A stretch of 18,921 nt of DNA from AC-32 sp045806105 (GCA_045806105.1 JBJMJY010000087.1:1-18921); one strand, 5' to 3'. Positions 1 to 7,080 are shown, counted from the first letter of the stretch. The notes: generated by a model from the letters alone, not told the origin. Translations and numbers: made by a program.

Positions 1-71
1 TGCCGCGGAAGAACCTGATCGGCAAGGTGTTCGCCACGTACTGGCCGCCGAACCGCATCTCGCTGCACTGA
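1..71 (+). CDS. lepB: Signal peptidase I, C-terminal fragment (first copy of a tandem pair)
   Basis: Only the last 22 codons and the stop are inside the window (frame starting at base 3, TGA at 69-71). The visible tail, PRKNLIGKVFATYWPPNRIS plus Leu-His, matches the tail of the complete signal peptidase immediately downstream (PHKDLIGPVFATYWPPKRVS plus Leu-Arg) at 16 of 22 positions. This is the strand after the GDNR box of the S26 family that ends in a YWPP motif. The gene is therefore the 3' end of a second lepB lying directly upstream, a tandem duplication. Membrane-bound, it would remove signal peptides from exported proteins. Its catalytic part is outside the window, so activity cannot be judged. 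Confidence 0.8.
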   Translation, partial: PRKNLIGKVFATYWPPNRISLH

Positions 72-133
72 GGAACCCGCTCGACAGGCTGGCGGCGCGG
101 CTGCCGAGGGCGTGGCGGATCGCGATCGACTGG

Positions 134-688
134 GTGGTCACGATCGCGGCCGCGATCGGGATCGTGCTGGCGGTCAAGACCTGGGTGGTGAACCCGTACC
201 GGATCCCGTCGAGCTCGATGGAGCCGACGCTCCACTGCGCCCATTCGCAGGCGGGCGACGGCTGCGAAGCGAGCTACTCGGACCGCGTGCTCGCGAACCG
301 CTTCATCTACCGCTTCCGCGACCCACATCGGGGCGAGATTGTCGTCTTCGAGACGCCGAAGGCGGCACAAAAGGAGTGCGGCGCCGGCGGCACCTTCGTG
401 AAGCGGCTGATCGGCCTTCCCGGCGAGGTCGTCCACGAGGACGTGAAGGGTTTCATCTGGGTCGACCACAAGAAGCTGGACGAGCCGTACATCTCGGCGA
501 AGCGGCGGGACGAAGACGTGACTAACCGCGAGGAGACGTGGCACGTGCCGAAGGGCGAGTACTTCTTCATGGGCGACAACCGCGGCCAGTCGTGCGACTC
601 CCGCCGTTGGGGCGCCGTGCCGCACAAGGACCTGATCGGGCCGGTCTTCGCGACCTACTGGCCACCAAAACGGGTCTCCCTTCGCTAG
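134..688 (+). CDS. lepB: Signal peptidase I
   Basis: Membrane serine protease (S26A) that cleaves Sec and Tat signal peptides outside the membrane. Numbered from the GTG at 134, a hydrophobic segment (residues 2-14) leads to the catalytic box SSSMEPTL with nucleophile Ser28. The general-base lysine is Lys90 in FVKRLIGLPGE, followed by the GDNR...SCDSRRWG box and the terminal YWPP. An insert after PTL carries Cys35 and Cys44, and two more cysteines lie at Cys82 and near the GDNR box, so external disulfides are possible. The start is uncertain. GTG 134 cuts into the membrane helix, and the frame is open upstream with family-like sequence (AWRIAIDWVVTIAAAIG) but holds no ATG, GTG or TTG. A CTG at 68-70 overlaps the TGA of the preceding lepB as CTGA and could be a coupled start. 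Part of the lepB-lepB-rplS-rnhB-yraN locus. Confidence 0.93.
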   Translation: MVTIAAAIGIVLAVKTWVVNPYRIPSSSMEPTLHCAHSQAGDGCEASYSDRVLANRFIYRFRDPHRGEIVVFETPKAAQKECGAGGTFVKRLIGLPGEVVHEDVKGFIWVDHKKLDEPYISAKRRDEDVTNREETWHVPKGEYFFMGDNRGQSCDSRRWGAVPHKDLIGPVFATYWPPKRVSLR

Positions 689-691
689 CAT
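686..691 (+). promoter_or_regulatory. Possible -10 element for rplS overlapping the lepB stop
   Basis: TAGCAT, whose first three bases are the lepB stop codon, matches the TAnnnT form seen before many genes here (the identical TAGCAT precedes pntAA and meaB). It is 28 bases from the rplS ATG, so the transcript would have a short leader containing the hairpin at 700-712. No convincing -35 was seen. Confidence 0.3.
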
Positions 692-699
692 TTCGCCTC

Positions 700-712
700 G
701 GCCCGCCGGGCC
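700..712 (+). other. Small hairpin in the rplS leader
   Basis: GGCCC-GCC-GGGCC gives a 5-bp stem with a 3-base loop, followed by the pyrimidine-rich TCTTTCT and then the rplS ATG at 720. It could be a weak terminator for lepB or a leader structure affecting rplS translation, because there is no purine-rich ribosome-binding site between it and the start. The short stem keeps confidence low. Confidence 0.3.
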
Positions 713-719
713 TCTTTCT

Positions 720-1361
720 ATGAGCAAAGTGATCGAGAGCATCGAGCAGCGACAGCTGCGGACGAACCTGCCGCCGTTCAAGGCCGGCGACACCGTCCGC
801 GTGCACTTCCAGGTGATCGAGGGCCAGCGCCGCCGCGTGCAGGTCTTCGAGGGAATCGTGCTCAAGAGGCAGGGCGCCGGCGTGCGAGAGACGTTTACCG
901 TCCGCAAGCAGTCGTTCGGCGTCGGAGTGGAGCGCACGTTCCCCGTGCACTCGCCCAAGATCGAGCGGATCGAGGTGACCGCGATCGGCGACGTCAACCG
1001 CGCGAAGCTCTACTACCTGCGCGGCAAGGTCGGCAAGCGGGCGCGCGTGCGCGCGAAGCGCGGGGTGGCGCTGCCGGAGTCCGAGCTCCTCGTGGGCGCG
1101 ATGCCGCCCGAGGGCGAGCCGGTCGACGAGGAGCTCGTCGCGGAGGCCGCCGAAGCTGAGACCGAGGCTGTGGAGGCACCGCCGGAGGAAGCTCCCGAGG
1201 CGCCCGAAGAGGAGCCCCCCGCTGAGGAGCCTGCCGAAGAGCCGCCTGCGGAAGAGCCTGAGCCCGTGGCCGAGGAGCCCGGCCCCCAGCCGGAGTCTGC
1301 GGTCGCGCCGGAGCCGGAGCCGGAAGCGGCCCAAGAAGCCGAGGCCGAGCGGGCCGGCTAG
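720..1361 (+). CDS. rplS: 50S ribosomal protein L19 with a long acidic C-terminal tail
   Basis: The first ~115 residues are a standard L19: start MSKVIESIEQRQLR, then FKAGDTVRVHFQVIEG, the conserved RRRVQVFEGIVLKRQG and ETFTVRKQSFGVGVERTFP, ending in the basic KVGKRARVRAKR. L19 lies at the 30S-50S interface and is usually about 115 residues. This protein has 213. The extra ~98 residues are almost entirely Glu, Pro and Ala in repeated EEPPAEEP-like units and have no recognisable fold. The tail is in frame with a normal stop and shows no frameshift. ATG 720 is clear, but the upstream bases (CCTCTTTCT) contain no Shine-Dalgarno sequence. rplS lies between lepB and rnhB, within the usual neighbourhood of rpsP-rimM-trmD-rplS-lepB-rnhB in actinobacteria. 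Confidence 0.95.
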   Translation: MSKVIESIEQRQLRTNLPPFKAGDTVRVHFQVIEGQRRRVQVFEGIVLKRQGAGVRETFTVRKQSFGVGVERTFPVHSPKIERIEVTAIGDVNRAKLYYLRGKVGKRARVRAKRGVALPESELLVGAMPPEGEPVDEELVAEAAEAETEAVEAPPEEAPEAPEEEPPAEEPAEEPPAEEPEPVAEEPGPQPESAVAPEPEPEAAQEAEAERAG

Positions 1362-1377
1362 CAGCACGGCGACGCGC

Positions 1378-1392
1378 AACCTCTCAGAGGTT
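1378..1392 (+). terminator. Possible weak terminator or operator palindrome after rplS
   Basis: AACCTCT-C-AGAGGTT is a perfect 15-base palindrome, with 6-bp arms around TCA if folded as RNA. It starts 16 bases after the rplS stop and is followed by only a short TTTCC, so intrinsic termination would be weak. It lies about 70 bases before the rnhB -10 element, so it could also be a DNA operator site. Confidence 0.35.
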
Positions 1393-1459
1393 TCCTCGCG
1401 CTGGGCGCCGTGACCGTGACGAGAGCGTGACATTTCCGGGTGCCGGCTGCGGGCGGCGC

Positions 1460-1465
1460 TATGCT
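1460..1465 (+). promoter_or_regulatory. Putative leaderless -10 element of rnhB
   Basis: TATGCT ends 7 bases before the GTG at 1473. The position and TAnnnT form match seven other gene starts in this window. This supports GTG 1473, rather than ATG 1461 (which lies inside the element) or GTG 1440, as the start of rnhB. No clear -35 at 16-18 bases. Confidence 0.5.
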
Positions 1466-1472
1466 CGCGCCC

Positions 1473-2159
1473 GTGGCTCGTCGCACCGGCCGGAAGCTCC
1501 TCCAGTTCGACCGCAGGCTCGGCGCGCGCTTCGTCGCGGGGGCCGACGAAGCGGGCCGCGGGCCGCTTGCGGGGCCGCTGCTCGTCGCGGGGGTGCTGCT
1601 CGACTACGCGAAGCTGCGGGACCACAAGGTTCGCCCCCTCGCCTGCCTGAACGACTCGAAGCAGTGCAGCGAGTCCGAGCGCGAGGAGCTCTACCGCGCC
1701 GTGCTCGGCTGTGCGGAGCGCGTCGTCGTGCGGGCGGTGCCCGCGACGCAGATCGACCGCGTCGGCCTGCATCGCTCGAACCTCGCAGGGCTGCGCGCTG
1801 TCCTGTCGGAGCTCTCGCCGCCGGCGGAGGTCTGTCTCGTCGACGGCTTCCGGCTCGGACCGCTCGCGCCCGAGCACCGAGCGGTCGTCGACGGCGACGA
1901 GAAGAGCGCGGCGATCGCGGCGGCTTCGATCGTGGCGAAGGTGACGCGCGACCGGATGATGCGGCGGATCGACGCGCTCTATCCCGCCTACGGCTTCCGC
2001 TCGCACGTCGGCTACATCACGCCTGGCCATTCCGCCGTCGTGCGCGAGCGCGGCCCGAGTGAGATCCACCGGCGCTCCTTCAACGCGCTCTGTTACGCCA
2101 AGGCATCGCTTGCGATGCCGTCAGCAGGACGCGCGGGCTTCACTCGTGCGTCCGTCTGA
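1473..2159 (+). CDS. rnhB: Ribonuclease HII
   Basis: Endonuclease that nicks the RNA strand of RNA-DNA hybrids and removes ribonucleotides misincorporated in DNA. The protein (228 residues from GTG 1473) has the type 2 RNase H metal-binding set: the Asp-Glu pair in GADEAGRGPLAGPL, the acidic residue in LVDGFRLG, and the last Asp in SIVAKVTRDRMMRR. The family motif LNDSKQ is present, as is the C-terminal SHVGYITPGH...HRRSFNALCY. Length is normal. The start was chosen by the TATGCT element 7 bases upstream; in-frame alternatives are ATG 1461 and GTG 1440. The gene ends 20 bases before yraN, its usual partner, and the two are probably co-transcribed. Confidence 0.95.
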   Translation: MARRTGRKLLQFDRRLGARFVAGADEAGRGPLAGPLLVAGVLLDYAKLRDHKVRPLACLNDSKQCSESEREELYRAVLGCAERVVVRAVPATQIDRVGLHRSNLAGLRAVLSELSPPAEVCLVDGFRLGPLAPEHRAVVDGDEKSAAIAAASIVAKVTRDRMMRRIDALYPAYGFRSHVGYITPGHSAVVRERGPSEIHRRSFNALCYAKASLAMPSAGRAGFTRASV

Positions 2160-2179
2160 GCTCGCCAACTGGAGCCCTG

Positions 2180-2563
2180 ATGGGAGCGAGATTCGCTCTG
2201 AGCACCTCGGGCTCTGCTCCGCCTAGCACCTCGGCCGCCGGCCGGGCCGCCGAGCGCCGGGCGCTGTGGCACTACCGGCTGCGGGGGTACCGCGTCCTCG
2301 ACCGCAACGTCTGGACGGGCGGCAACGAGCTCGACCTCGTCGTCCGCCGCGGCCGCAGGCTCGCGTTCGTCGAGGTGAAGGCGAAGGGCGGCCTGGGCCG
2401 CGGAGACCCGCTCGAGATGGTCACCGCCGAGAAGCAGCGCCGCCTGCGCAGGGCCGCGGAGGCGTGGCTCGCGGCGCATCCGGACGCGGTCTCGCTCGAG
2501 GCGCGGTTCGACGTCGTCGCGGTCCGAGGGCGCCGTGTCGCCCGAGTCGCGAACGCGTTCTGA
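2180..2563 (+). CDS. yraN: UPF0102 family YraN-like putative endonuclease
   Basis: A 127-residue member of the UPF0102/YraN family, which has a PD-(D/E)xK nuclease-like fold but an unsettled cellular role, perhaps in DNA processing. Key features are RAAERRALWHYRLRGYRVLDRN, the putative metal-binding stretch GGNELDLVVRRG (E and D), and FVEVKAKGG with the E-x-K pair. The C-terminal ARFDVVAVRG is typical. The first ~20 residues are Ser/Ala/Pro-rich and unlike the family. ATG 2180 has GGAG 6 bases upstream. The rnhB-yraN-comM-dprA order is common in actinobacteria, but here a cyclase and a methylase are interposed before comM. Its TGA directly abuts the convergent cyclase stop within TGATCA. Confidence 0.9.
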   Translation: MGARFALSTSGSAPPSTSAAGRAAERRALWHYRLRGYRVLDRNVWTGGNELDLVVRRGRRLAFVEVKAKGGLGRGDPLEMVTAEKQRRLRRAAEAWLAAHPDAVSLEARFDVVAVRGRRVARVANAF

Positions 2564-3346
2564 TCAGGCGGGCGCGCCTGCGACCCAGGCCTCCAGGGCC
2601 TGGTCGCGCCCGCGCAGCTCGAGCGTCCGCCGCTCGAGCCCCGACGTGTCGAGCCCGGCGGCGGCCGCTGCGTCGGCGCTGATCAGCAGCTCGCCGGCTC
2701 CGGCGAGGCCGGTGAGCCGCGAGGCCGCGTTCACCGTGTCACCCAGCGCCGTGAAGTCGCGGGCGTCGCCTTCGCCGACGCTTCCGACGAAGGAGGTGCC
2801 GGTGTGGACACCGGCGCCGACCGGGAGCCATGGCTCGGGGCCGTTGCTGCCGGTCTGCTCGAGCAGGCTCCGCGCGGCCGCGATCGCGGCTGCGGCGTGG
2901 CCCGGCCCGGCGAAGCCCGGGATGAAGAGCGCGAGCACGCCGTCGCCGACGAACTTGTCCACGATCCCGTCGGCGTCGTCCACCACCTCCGCAGCGGCCC
3001 CGTAGAACCGCGCGAGGAGGCGCGAGAACTCCTCCGGCGGCATCTGCTCCGCGATCCCCGTCGACCCGCGGACGTCTGCGAAGAGCACCGTGATGTCGAT
3101 CTCGGCCCCGCCGGGGTGCTTGTGCACGGCGCGGATGCACCACTTGCAAAGGCGGCGGTTGAGCGGCGACGGCCCGTACGCGATGACCCGCATCAGGACG
3201 CCGCCCGGCCCGCGGAAGGGGGCGTTGCAGAGCTTGCACCGCGGCGGGGAGGGCAGCGCCCCCCACATCCGGCGCATGCCGTGCAGGCGCGGGTAGTCGC
3301 CCAGCAGCATCTGGCGCCACATCTCCTCGACCGTCGGCTTCGCCAT
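2564..3346 (-). CDS. Class III adenylate/guanylate cyclase with N-terminal four-cysteine module
   Basis: A 260-residue soluble protein. Residues 37-70 contain Cys37-x2-Cys40 (CKLC) and Cys67-x2-Cys70 (CKWC), a probable zinc-binding or redox module. Residues ~82-250 are a class III nucleotidyl cyclase domain with all expected catalytic positions: metal Asp91 (LFADVRGST), Lys131 and metal Asp135 (DKFVGDGVLA), then FTALGDTVNAASRL carrying the substrate Asp and the transition-state Asn and Arg. The Lys/Asp substrate-selecting pair favours ATP and cAMP, but specificity is inferred. No membrane segment is visible, so activity may respond to metal, redox state or a partner through the Cys module. 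ATG 3346 was chosen over the in-frame start at 3385 because a TACGGT element lies 8 bases upstream. It is divergent from the methylase and convergent with yraN. Confidence 0.92.
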   Translation of the reverse strand: MAKPTVEEMWRQMLLGDYPRLHGMRRMWGALPSPPRCKLCNAPFRGPGGVLMRVIAYGPSPLNRRLCKWCIRAVHKHPGGAEIDITVLFADVRGSTGIAEQMPPEEFSRLLARFYGAAAEVVDDADGIVDKFVGDGVLALFIPGFAGPGHAAAAIAAARSLLEQTGSNGPEPWLPVGAGVHTGTSFVGSVGEGDARDFTALGDTVNAASRLTGLAGAGELLISADAAAAAGLDTSGLERRTLELRGRDQALEAWVAGAPA

Positions 3347-3354
3347 CGTCCCGG

Positions 3355-3360
3355 ACCGTA
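3355..3360 (-). promoter_or_regulatory. Putative leaderless -10 element of the cyclase gene
   Basis: Reading the minus strand, TACGGT is followed by 8 bases and then the ATG at 3346. It lies in the divergent control region shared with the methylase gene, so the two promoters may interfere. Confidence 0.45.
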
Positions 3361-3419
3361 CATCGAGAGCGTTGGCCGCCGACACGAGGAGCGTCCGTCT
3401 CCCCGGCGAAGTGCAGGCC

Positions 3420-4538
3420 GTGGCCTCGACCCAGGACGCGCTCTACCGCCGCATCGACCTCGATCTCTCGTGGTCGGAGCGCGATCTCCCCGAGCGGGAG
3501 CGGACGAAGCACGTCCACCGGCTGCACCCGTACCTCGGCAAGTTCATCCCGCAGCTCGTGGAGGCGCTGCTGGACCGGCACGTGCCGGGCGGCGGCCGCG
3601 TCCTCGATCCGTTCGCCGGCTCGGGGACGACGCTCGTGCAGGCGCTCGAGTCCGGCTACGACGCCTGTGGCGCCGACGTCGCGCCGTTCAACTGCCTGTT
3701 GATGCGCGTAAAGACCCTCGAGTACAACCCGTTCGTGCTCGAGTCGGAGCTGCGTGACGCGCTGGCCCGCCTCGACCGCTTCCAGCTCGAGCGGCCGGGA
3801 GGGCCGCGCTCGAAGTTCGTGCGCGACTGGTACGCGCCGAAGGCGGCGGCGGAGCTCCTGTTCTTCCGCGGCCTCGTCGACGACTACGAGCACGCGGACG
3901 TGCTGCGCGTGGTGCTGGCGCGCGCGGCGCGGTCGGCGCGGCGGACGACGCACTTCGACCTCGACTTCCCGCGCACGCCCCAGCGGGGGCCGTACTGGTG
4001 TCACAAGCACCGCCGTGAGTGCCGGCCGGTGCGCGAGGCGCGGCGGTTTCTGCGGCGGTACGCGCTCGACACGCTGGCGCGGGTTCGGGAGCTCGCCCGC
4101 GTGCGCGGGCGCGGGCGCGAGGCGGTCGTCCTGCACGGTGATGCGCGCGAGCTCGACTTCGGCCGCGGCTTCGACGGCGTCGTCACCTCGCCGCCGTACC
4201 CAGGGCTGATCGACTATCACGAGCAGCATCGCTACGCCTACGAGCTGCTCGGGCTCGAGGAGTGCCGCGAGCTCGAGCTCGGCAAGGGGTCGTCGCGGGC
4301 CGCGCTGCGATCGTACGTGGACGGCGTGGCGGCGGTCTTCGAGAACGTCCGCCGCTCGCTGCGACCGGGCGCGCCGGTGGTGATCGTGATCAACGATCGG
4401 CGGGAGCTCTACCCGGAGATCCTGGAGCTCGCCGGGCTCCGGCTGGAGGAGCGCTACCGCCGGCACGTGAACCGGCGGACCGGCAGGCGGGCGGGGGAGT
4501 TCTTCGAGGACGTGCTCGTGGCGCGCGCTCCCGCGTAG
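3420..4538 (+). CDS. DNA N4-cytosine/N6-adenine methyltransferase, apparently orphan
   Basis: Amino-methyltransferase of the N6/N4 Mtase type. The SAM-binding motif DPFAGSGTT begins at about residue 63 and the catalytic TSPPYPG has Ser257-Pro-Pro-Tyr260; a Ser at the first position is more usual for N4-cytosine enzymes. The order, SAM motif first and about 190 residues before SPPY, differs from the common beta class. The intervening region, a candidate target-recognition region, contains Cys194-His-x-His197-x3-Cys201 (CHKHRREC), a possible metal site. The N-terminal ERTKHVHRLHPYLGKFIPQL is a typical lead-in for this group. The start is uncertain: GTG 3420, GTG 3411 and TTG 3372 are all in frame with no clear ribosome-binding site. 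No restriction endonuclease gene is adjacent. Its position just upstream of comM-dprA suggests, but does not show, a role in marking chromosomal or incoming DNA. Confidence 0.88.
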   Translation: MASTQDALYRRIDLDLSWSERDLPERERTKHVHRLHPYLGKFIPQLVEALLDRHVPGGGRVLDPFAGSGTTLVQALESGYDACGADVAPFNCLLMRVKTLEYNPFVLESELRDALARLDRFQLERPGGPRSKFVRDWYAPKAAAELLFFRGLVDDYEHADVLRVVLARAARSARRTTHFDLDFPRTPQRGPYWCHKHRRECRPVREARRFLRRYALDTLARVRELARVRGRGREAVVLHGDARELDFGRGFDGVVTSPPYPGLIDYHEQHRYAYELLGLEECRELELGKGSSRAALRSYVDGVAAVFENVRRSLRPGAPVVIVINDRRELYPEILELAGLRLEERYRRHVNRRTGRRAGEFFEDVLVARAPA

Positions 4539-4566
4539 AAGTCCCAATCTCGCCACAGCTCGGCCA

Positions 4567-4595
4567 CAGACACGACACAGGTTCGTGCCTAGCGT
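4567..4595 (+). promoter_or_regulatory. Putative comM-dprA promoter
   Basis: CAGACA (4567-4572; GACA agrees with the -35 consensus), a 17-base spacer, then TAGCGT (4590-4595), ending 6 bases before GTG 4602. This is the only TAnnnT element here with a plausible -35 partner. Transcription would start at or next to the start codon, giving a leaderless mRNA. Confidence 0.5.
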
Positions 4596-4601
4596 GGCCA
4601 C

Positions 4602-6065
4602 GTGCTCGCACGGACCGTCACCCACGCCCTCGTCGGGCTCGACGCGCGGCGCGTCGAGGTCGAGGCACACCTGCAGCTTGGCGTGCCGGCGTTCGCGATC
4701 GTCGGTCTCGCTGACCGCGCCTGCCAGGAGGCGAAGGAGCGGGTCCGTTCCGGCATCGCGTCGGCCGAGCTCGAGTGGCCGACGCGGCGGATCACGGTCA
4801 ACCTCGCGCCGGCGGAGCTGCGGAAGGAGGGGTCCGGATTCGACCTCCCGATCGCGCTCGCGGTGCTCGCCGCCTCGCGCCAGGTCCCGCCGGAGGCGCT
4901 CGGTGGGCACGCCGCGGTCGGCGAGCTCGCGCTGGACGGGCGGCTGCGGCCGGTCGGCGGGGTGCTCGCGTCGGCGGAGGGCGCCCGGCAGGCAGGGCTG
5001 TCGTACCTGCTCTGCGCGGCGGAGTCGGCCGCGGAAGCCGCACTGGCCGGTATCGAGCCCGTTGCGGTGCATCACCTGGCGGAGGCGGTGGCCTACCTGC
5101 GGGGCCAATGGCAACCGCCTCCGCCGGACTCGCCGCCTTCGGCGAACGGGTCGGAGCCCGCCGTTCCGGATCTCGCCGACGTTCGCGGGCAGGAGCGCGC
5201 ACGGCGGGCGCTGGAGCTCGCCGCGGCGGGCGGGCACAACCTGCTGCTCGGCGGGCCGCCGGGGACTGGAAAGACGATGCTTGCGCGGAGGCTGCCGGGG
5301 ATCCTGCCGCGCCTGCCACCCGACGAGGCGCTCGAGGTCACGCGCATCCATTCGGTCGCCGGGCTGCTCCCGCCGGGTCGCCCGCTCCTGACGGTGCCGC
5401 CGTTCCGCGCGCCGCACCATACGGCGTCGGTGTCGGCGATCGTCGGCGGGGGTTCGTCGCCCCGGCCAGGGGAGGCGAGCCTCGCCCACCGCGGTGTGCT
5501 GTTCCTGGACGAGCTGGCGGAGTTCCCGCGCAACGCGCTCGAAGCCCTGCGCCAGCCGCTCGAGGACGGCGCGATCTCGATCGCCCGGGTAGGCGGCAGG
5601 ATCGTCTTCCCGGCGCGATTTCAGCTGATCGCGACGATGAACCTCTGTCCGTGCGGCGCGCGCGGCGATCCGGCCGCCGAGTGCTCCTGCTCGGCGACGC
5701 GGCTCGCCGCCTATCGCGACAAGCTCTCCCGCGCGCTTCTCGACCGGTTCGACCTCGTCGTGACCGTCCCGCGTCCGCGCGCTCGGGAGCTGGACGGCGC
5801 GCCGGGGGAGCAGTCGGAGGCGGTGCGCGGCCGGGTGGCGGCCGCGCTGGAGCGGACGGGCGGCGAGCCGCTGCGGCGGACGAAGGCGGCGAACGAGCTG
5901 CTCTCGCGGGCGGTGGAGCGCCTGCCGCTCTCGGCGCGCGGTCGAGCGCGCGTCGCGCGCGTTGCACGGACCGCGGCGCTCCTCGCCGACGCCGAGGTCG
6001 TGGCGCCCGAGCACGTGGCCGAGGCACTGTCGTACCGCTCGCCGTCGGAACTGGGGACGCCGTGA
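4602..6065 (+). CDS. comM: YifB/ComM family AAA+ ATPase (Mg-chelatase-like)
   Basis: 487 residues with the usual ComM layout. An N-terminal ribosomal-S5/Lon-like domain (residues ~1-165, including GLADRACQEAKERVR and ITVNLAPAELRKEGSGFDLPIA) is followed by an AAA+ domain with Walker A GGPPGTGKT (217-225, Lys224) and Walker B VLFLDELAEF (Asp303, Glu304). A Cys-rich stretch NLCPCGARGDPAAECSCS starts near residue 347, and a C-terminal Mg-chelatase-type helical domain ends the protein. ComM is known in other bacteria as a hexameric helicase that extends branch migration when transforming DNA is integrated. The GTG start is set by the -10 element 6 bases upstream. The stop overlaps dprA by 4 bases (GTGA), so translation is coupled. 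Confidence 0.95.
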   Translation: MLARTVTHALVGLDARRVEVEAHLQLGVPAFAIVGLADRACQEAKERVRSGIASAELEWPTRRITVNLAPAELRKEGSGFDLPIALAVLAASRQVPPEALGGHAAVGELALDGRLRPVGGVLASAEGARQAGLSYLLCAAESAAEAALAGIEPVAVHHLAEAVAYLRGQWQPPPPDSPPSANGSEPAVPDLADVRGQERARRALELAAAGGHNLLLGGPPGTGKTMLARRLPGILPRLPPDEALEVTRIHSVAGLLPPGRPLLTVPPFRAPHHTASVSAIVGGGSSPRPGEASLAHRGVLFLDELAEFPRNALEALRQPLEDGAISIARVGGRIVFPARFQLIATMNLCPCGARGDPAAECSCSATRLAAYRDKLSRALLDRFDLVVTVPRPRARELDGAPGEQSEAVRGRVAAALERTGGEPLRRTKAANELLSRAVERLPLSARGRARVARVARTAALLADAEVVAPEHVAEALSYRSPSELGTP

Positions 6066-7054
6066 GCGACCTCGCTCTCGCAGCGTTCGCGGCCGAGATC
6101 GGCGGCCACGTCGTCCAGGAACCGCGCGAGCGGCGATTCAGTGGCTTCGTGCGGTCGTTCGACGAAGGCGCGTACCGCGCGGCGCTCGCCCGCTCGAATC
6201 TGCGCTTCGTGGGCCGAGGGGAGCCCATATACCCGCCGCTGCTGCAGGAGCTGCACGACCCTCCCCCGGGGTTGTTCCTCGGGGGCGCCGGAGAGGCCGA
6301 GCTGCTGTGGCGGCCGGCCGTCGCCGTCGTGGGCGCGCGCGCGTGCTCGCCGTACGGGTCGCAGGTCGCGCGGCTGCTCGCCCGCGAGCTCGCCGCGGCG
6401 GGAGTGGTGGTGATCAGCGGGCTCGCACGAGGTGTGGACGGGGAGGCACATCGCGGCGCCCTCGAGGCCGGCGGGCTCACCGTTGCGGTGCTCGGCTGCG
6501 GCATCGACCGCTACTACCCGGCCGCGCACACGCAGCTCGCCGCGCGGATCTGCGAGCGCGGCCTCGTCGTCTCCGAGTACGCACCGGGCGTGGAGCCCGC
6601 GCCGTGGCGCTTCCCGGCTCGGAATCGCGTGATCGCCGGCCTTGCAGCAGCGACCGTCGTCGTCGAAGCACGCGAGCGGAGCGGCGCGCTGATCACCGCC
6701 GACTTCGCGCTCGAGACCGGGCGAGAGGTCTTCGCCGTCCCCGGCGAGATCACGTCCGCACTCTCGAGCGGCACGAACGCGCTGCTCTGCCTCGGCGCGA
6801 CGCCGCTCACCTCGGCGCGCCACATCCTCGAATCGCTCGGCATCGAGGCGCCGGATGCGCCTCCTCTCGAGCTGGACGAGGACGCGACGCGGGTGCTCGA
6901 GGTGCTCGCCGAGGCAGCGGCGGGCGCGGACGACCTCGTTCGCGGGACCGGCCTCGACGCCGCCGCCGTCGCGACGGCGCTCGCGGAGCTGGAGCTCGCA
7001 GGCGCCGTCACCGAGGCGGAGGGCCTGTACAGGGGGGTGGTGCCGCAGGGCTAG
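6062..7054 (+). CDS. dprA: DNA-processing protein DprA
   Basis: 330 residues. DprA binds incoming single-stranded DNA and loads RecA during natural transformation. The Rossmann-like domain is complete: VAVVGARACSPYGSQVA, VISGLARGVDGEAHRGAL, VLGCGIDRYYPAAH, FPARNRVIAGLA, SGALITADFALETGREVFAVPG and SGTNALLCLGA. A C-terminal winged-helix-like domain (residues ~275-325, ending LAGAVTEAEGLYRG) is present. The N-terminal ~70 residues are shorter and more variable than in SAM-containing forms. GTG 6062 overlaps the comM TGA (GTGA), which fixes the start and implies coupling. No other competence genes such as comEA, comEC or recA are in the window. Confidence 0.95.
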   Translation: MSDLALAAFAAEIGGHVVQEPRERRFSGFVRSFDEGAYRAALARSNLRFVGRGEPIYPPLLQELHDPPPGLFLGGAGEAELLWRPAVAVVGARACSPYGSQVARLLARELAAAGVVVISGLARGVDGEAHRGALEAGGLTVAVLGCGIDRYYPAAHTQLAARICERGLVVSEYAPGVEPAPWRFPARNRVIAGLAAATVVVEARERSGALITADFALETGREVFAVPGEITSALSSGTNALLCLGATPLTSARHILESLGIEAPDAPPLELDEDATRVLEVLAEAAAGADDLVRGTGLDAAAVATALAELELAGAVTEAEGLYRGVVPQG

Positions 7055-7080
7055 GATCGCTTACGCGCCGCTTCAGCCGG

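Noticed and set aside
1180..1345. Repeats in the rplS tail as a DNA tandem repeat or CRISPR-like array
   Set aside because: The periodicity reflects low-complexity Glu/Pro/Ala codons with no conserved unit length or spacers.
1440..1472. Longer rnhB start at GTG 1440 or ATG 1461
   Set aside because: ATG 1461 falls inside the TATGCT element, and the extra residues have no family similarity; kept only as alternatives.
2739..6014. A 1091-codon open frame on the minus strand across the cyclase, methylase and comM genes
   Set aside because: Its translation is Arg/Pro/Ala-rich without any domain and it lies antisense to well-supported genes; long open frames opposite coding DNA are normal at this GC content.
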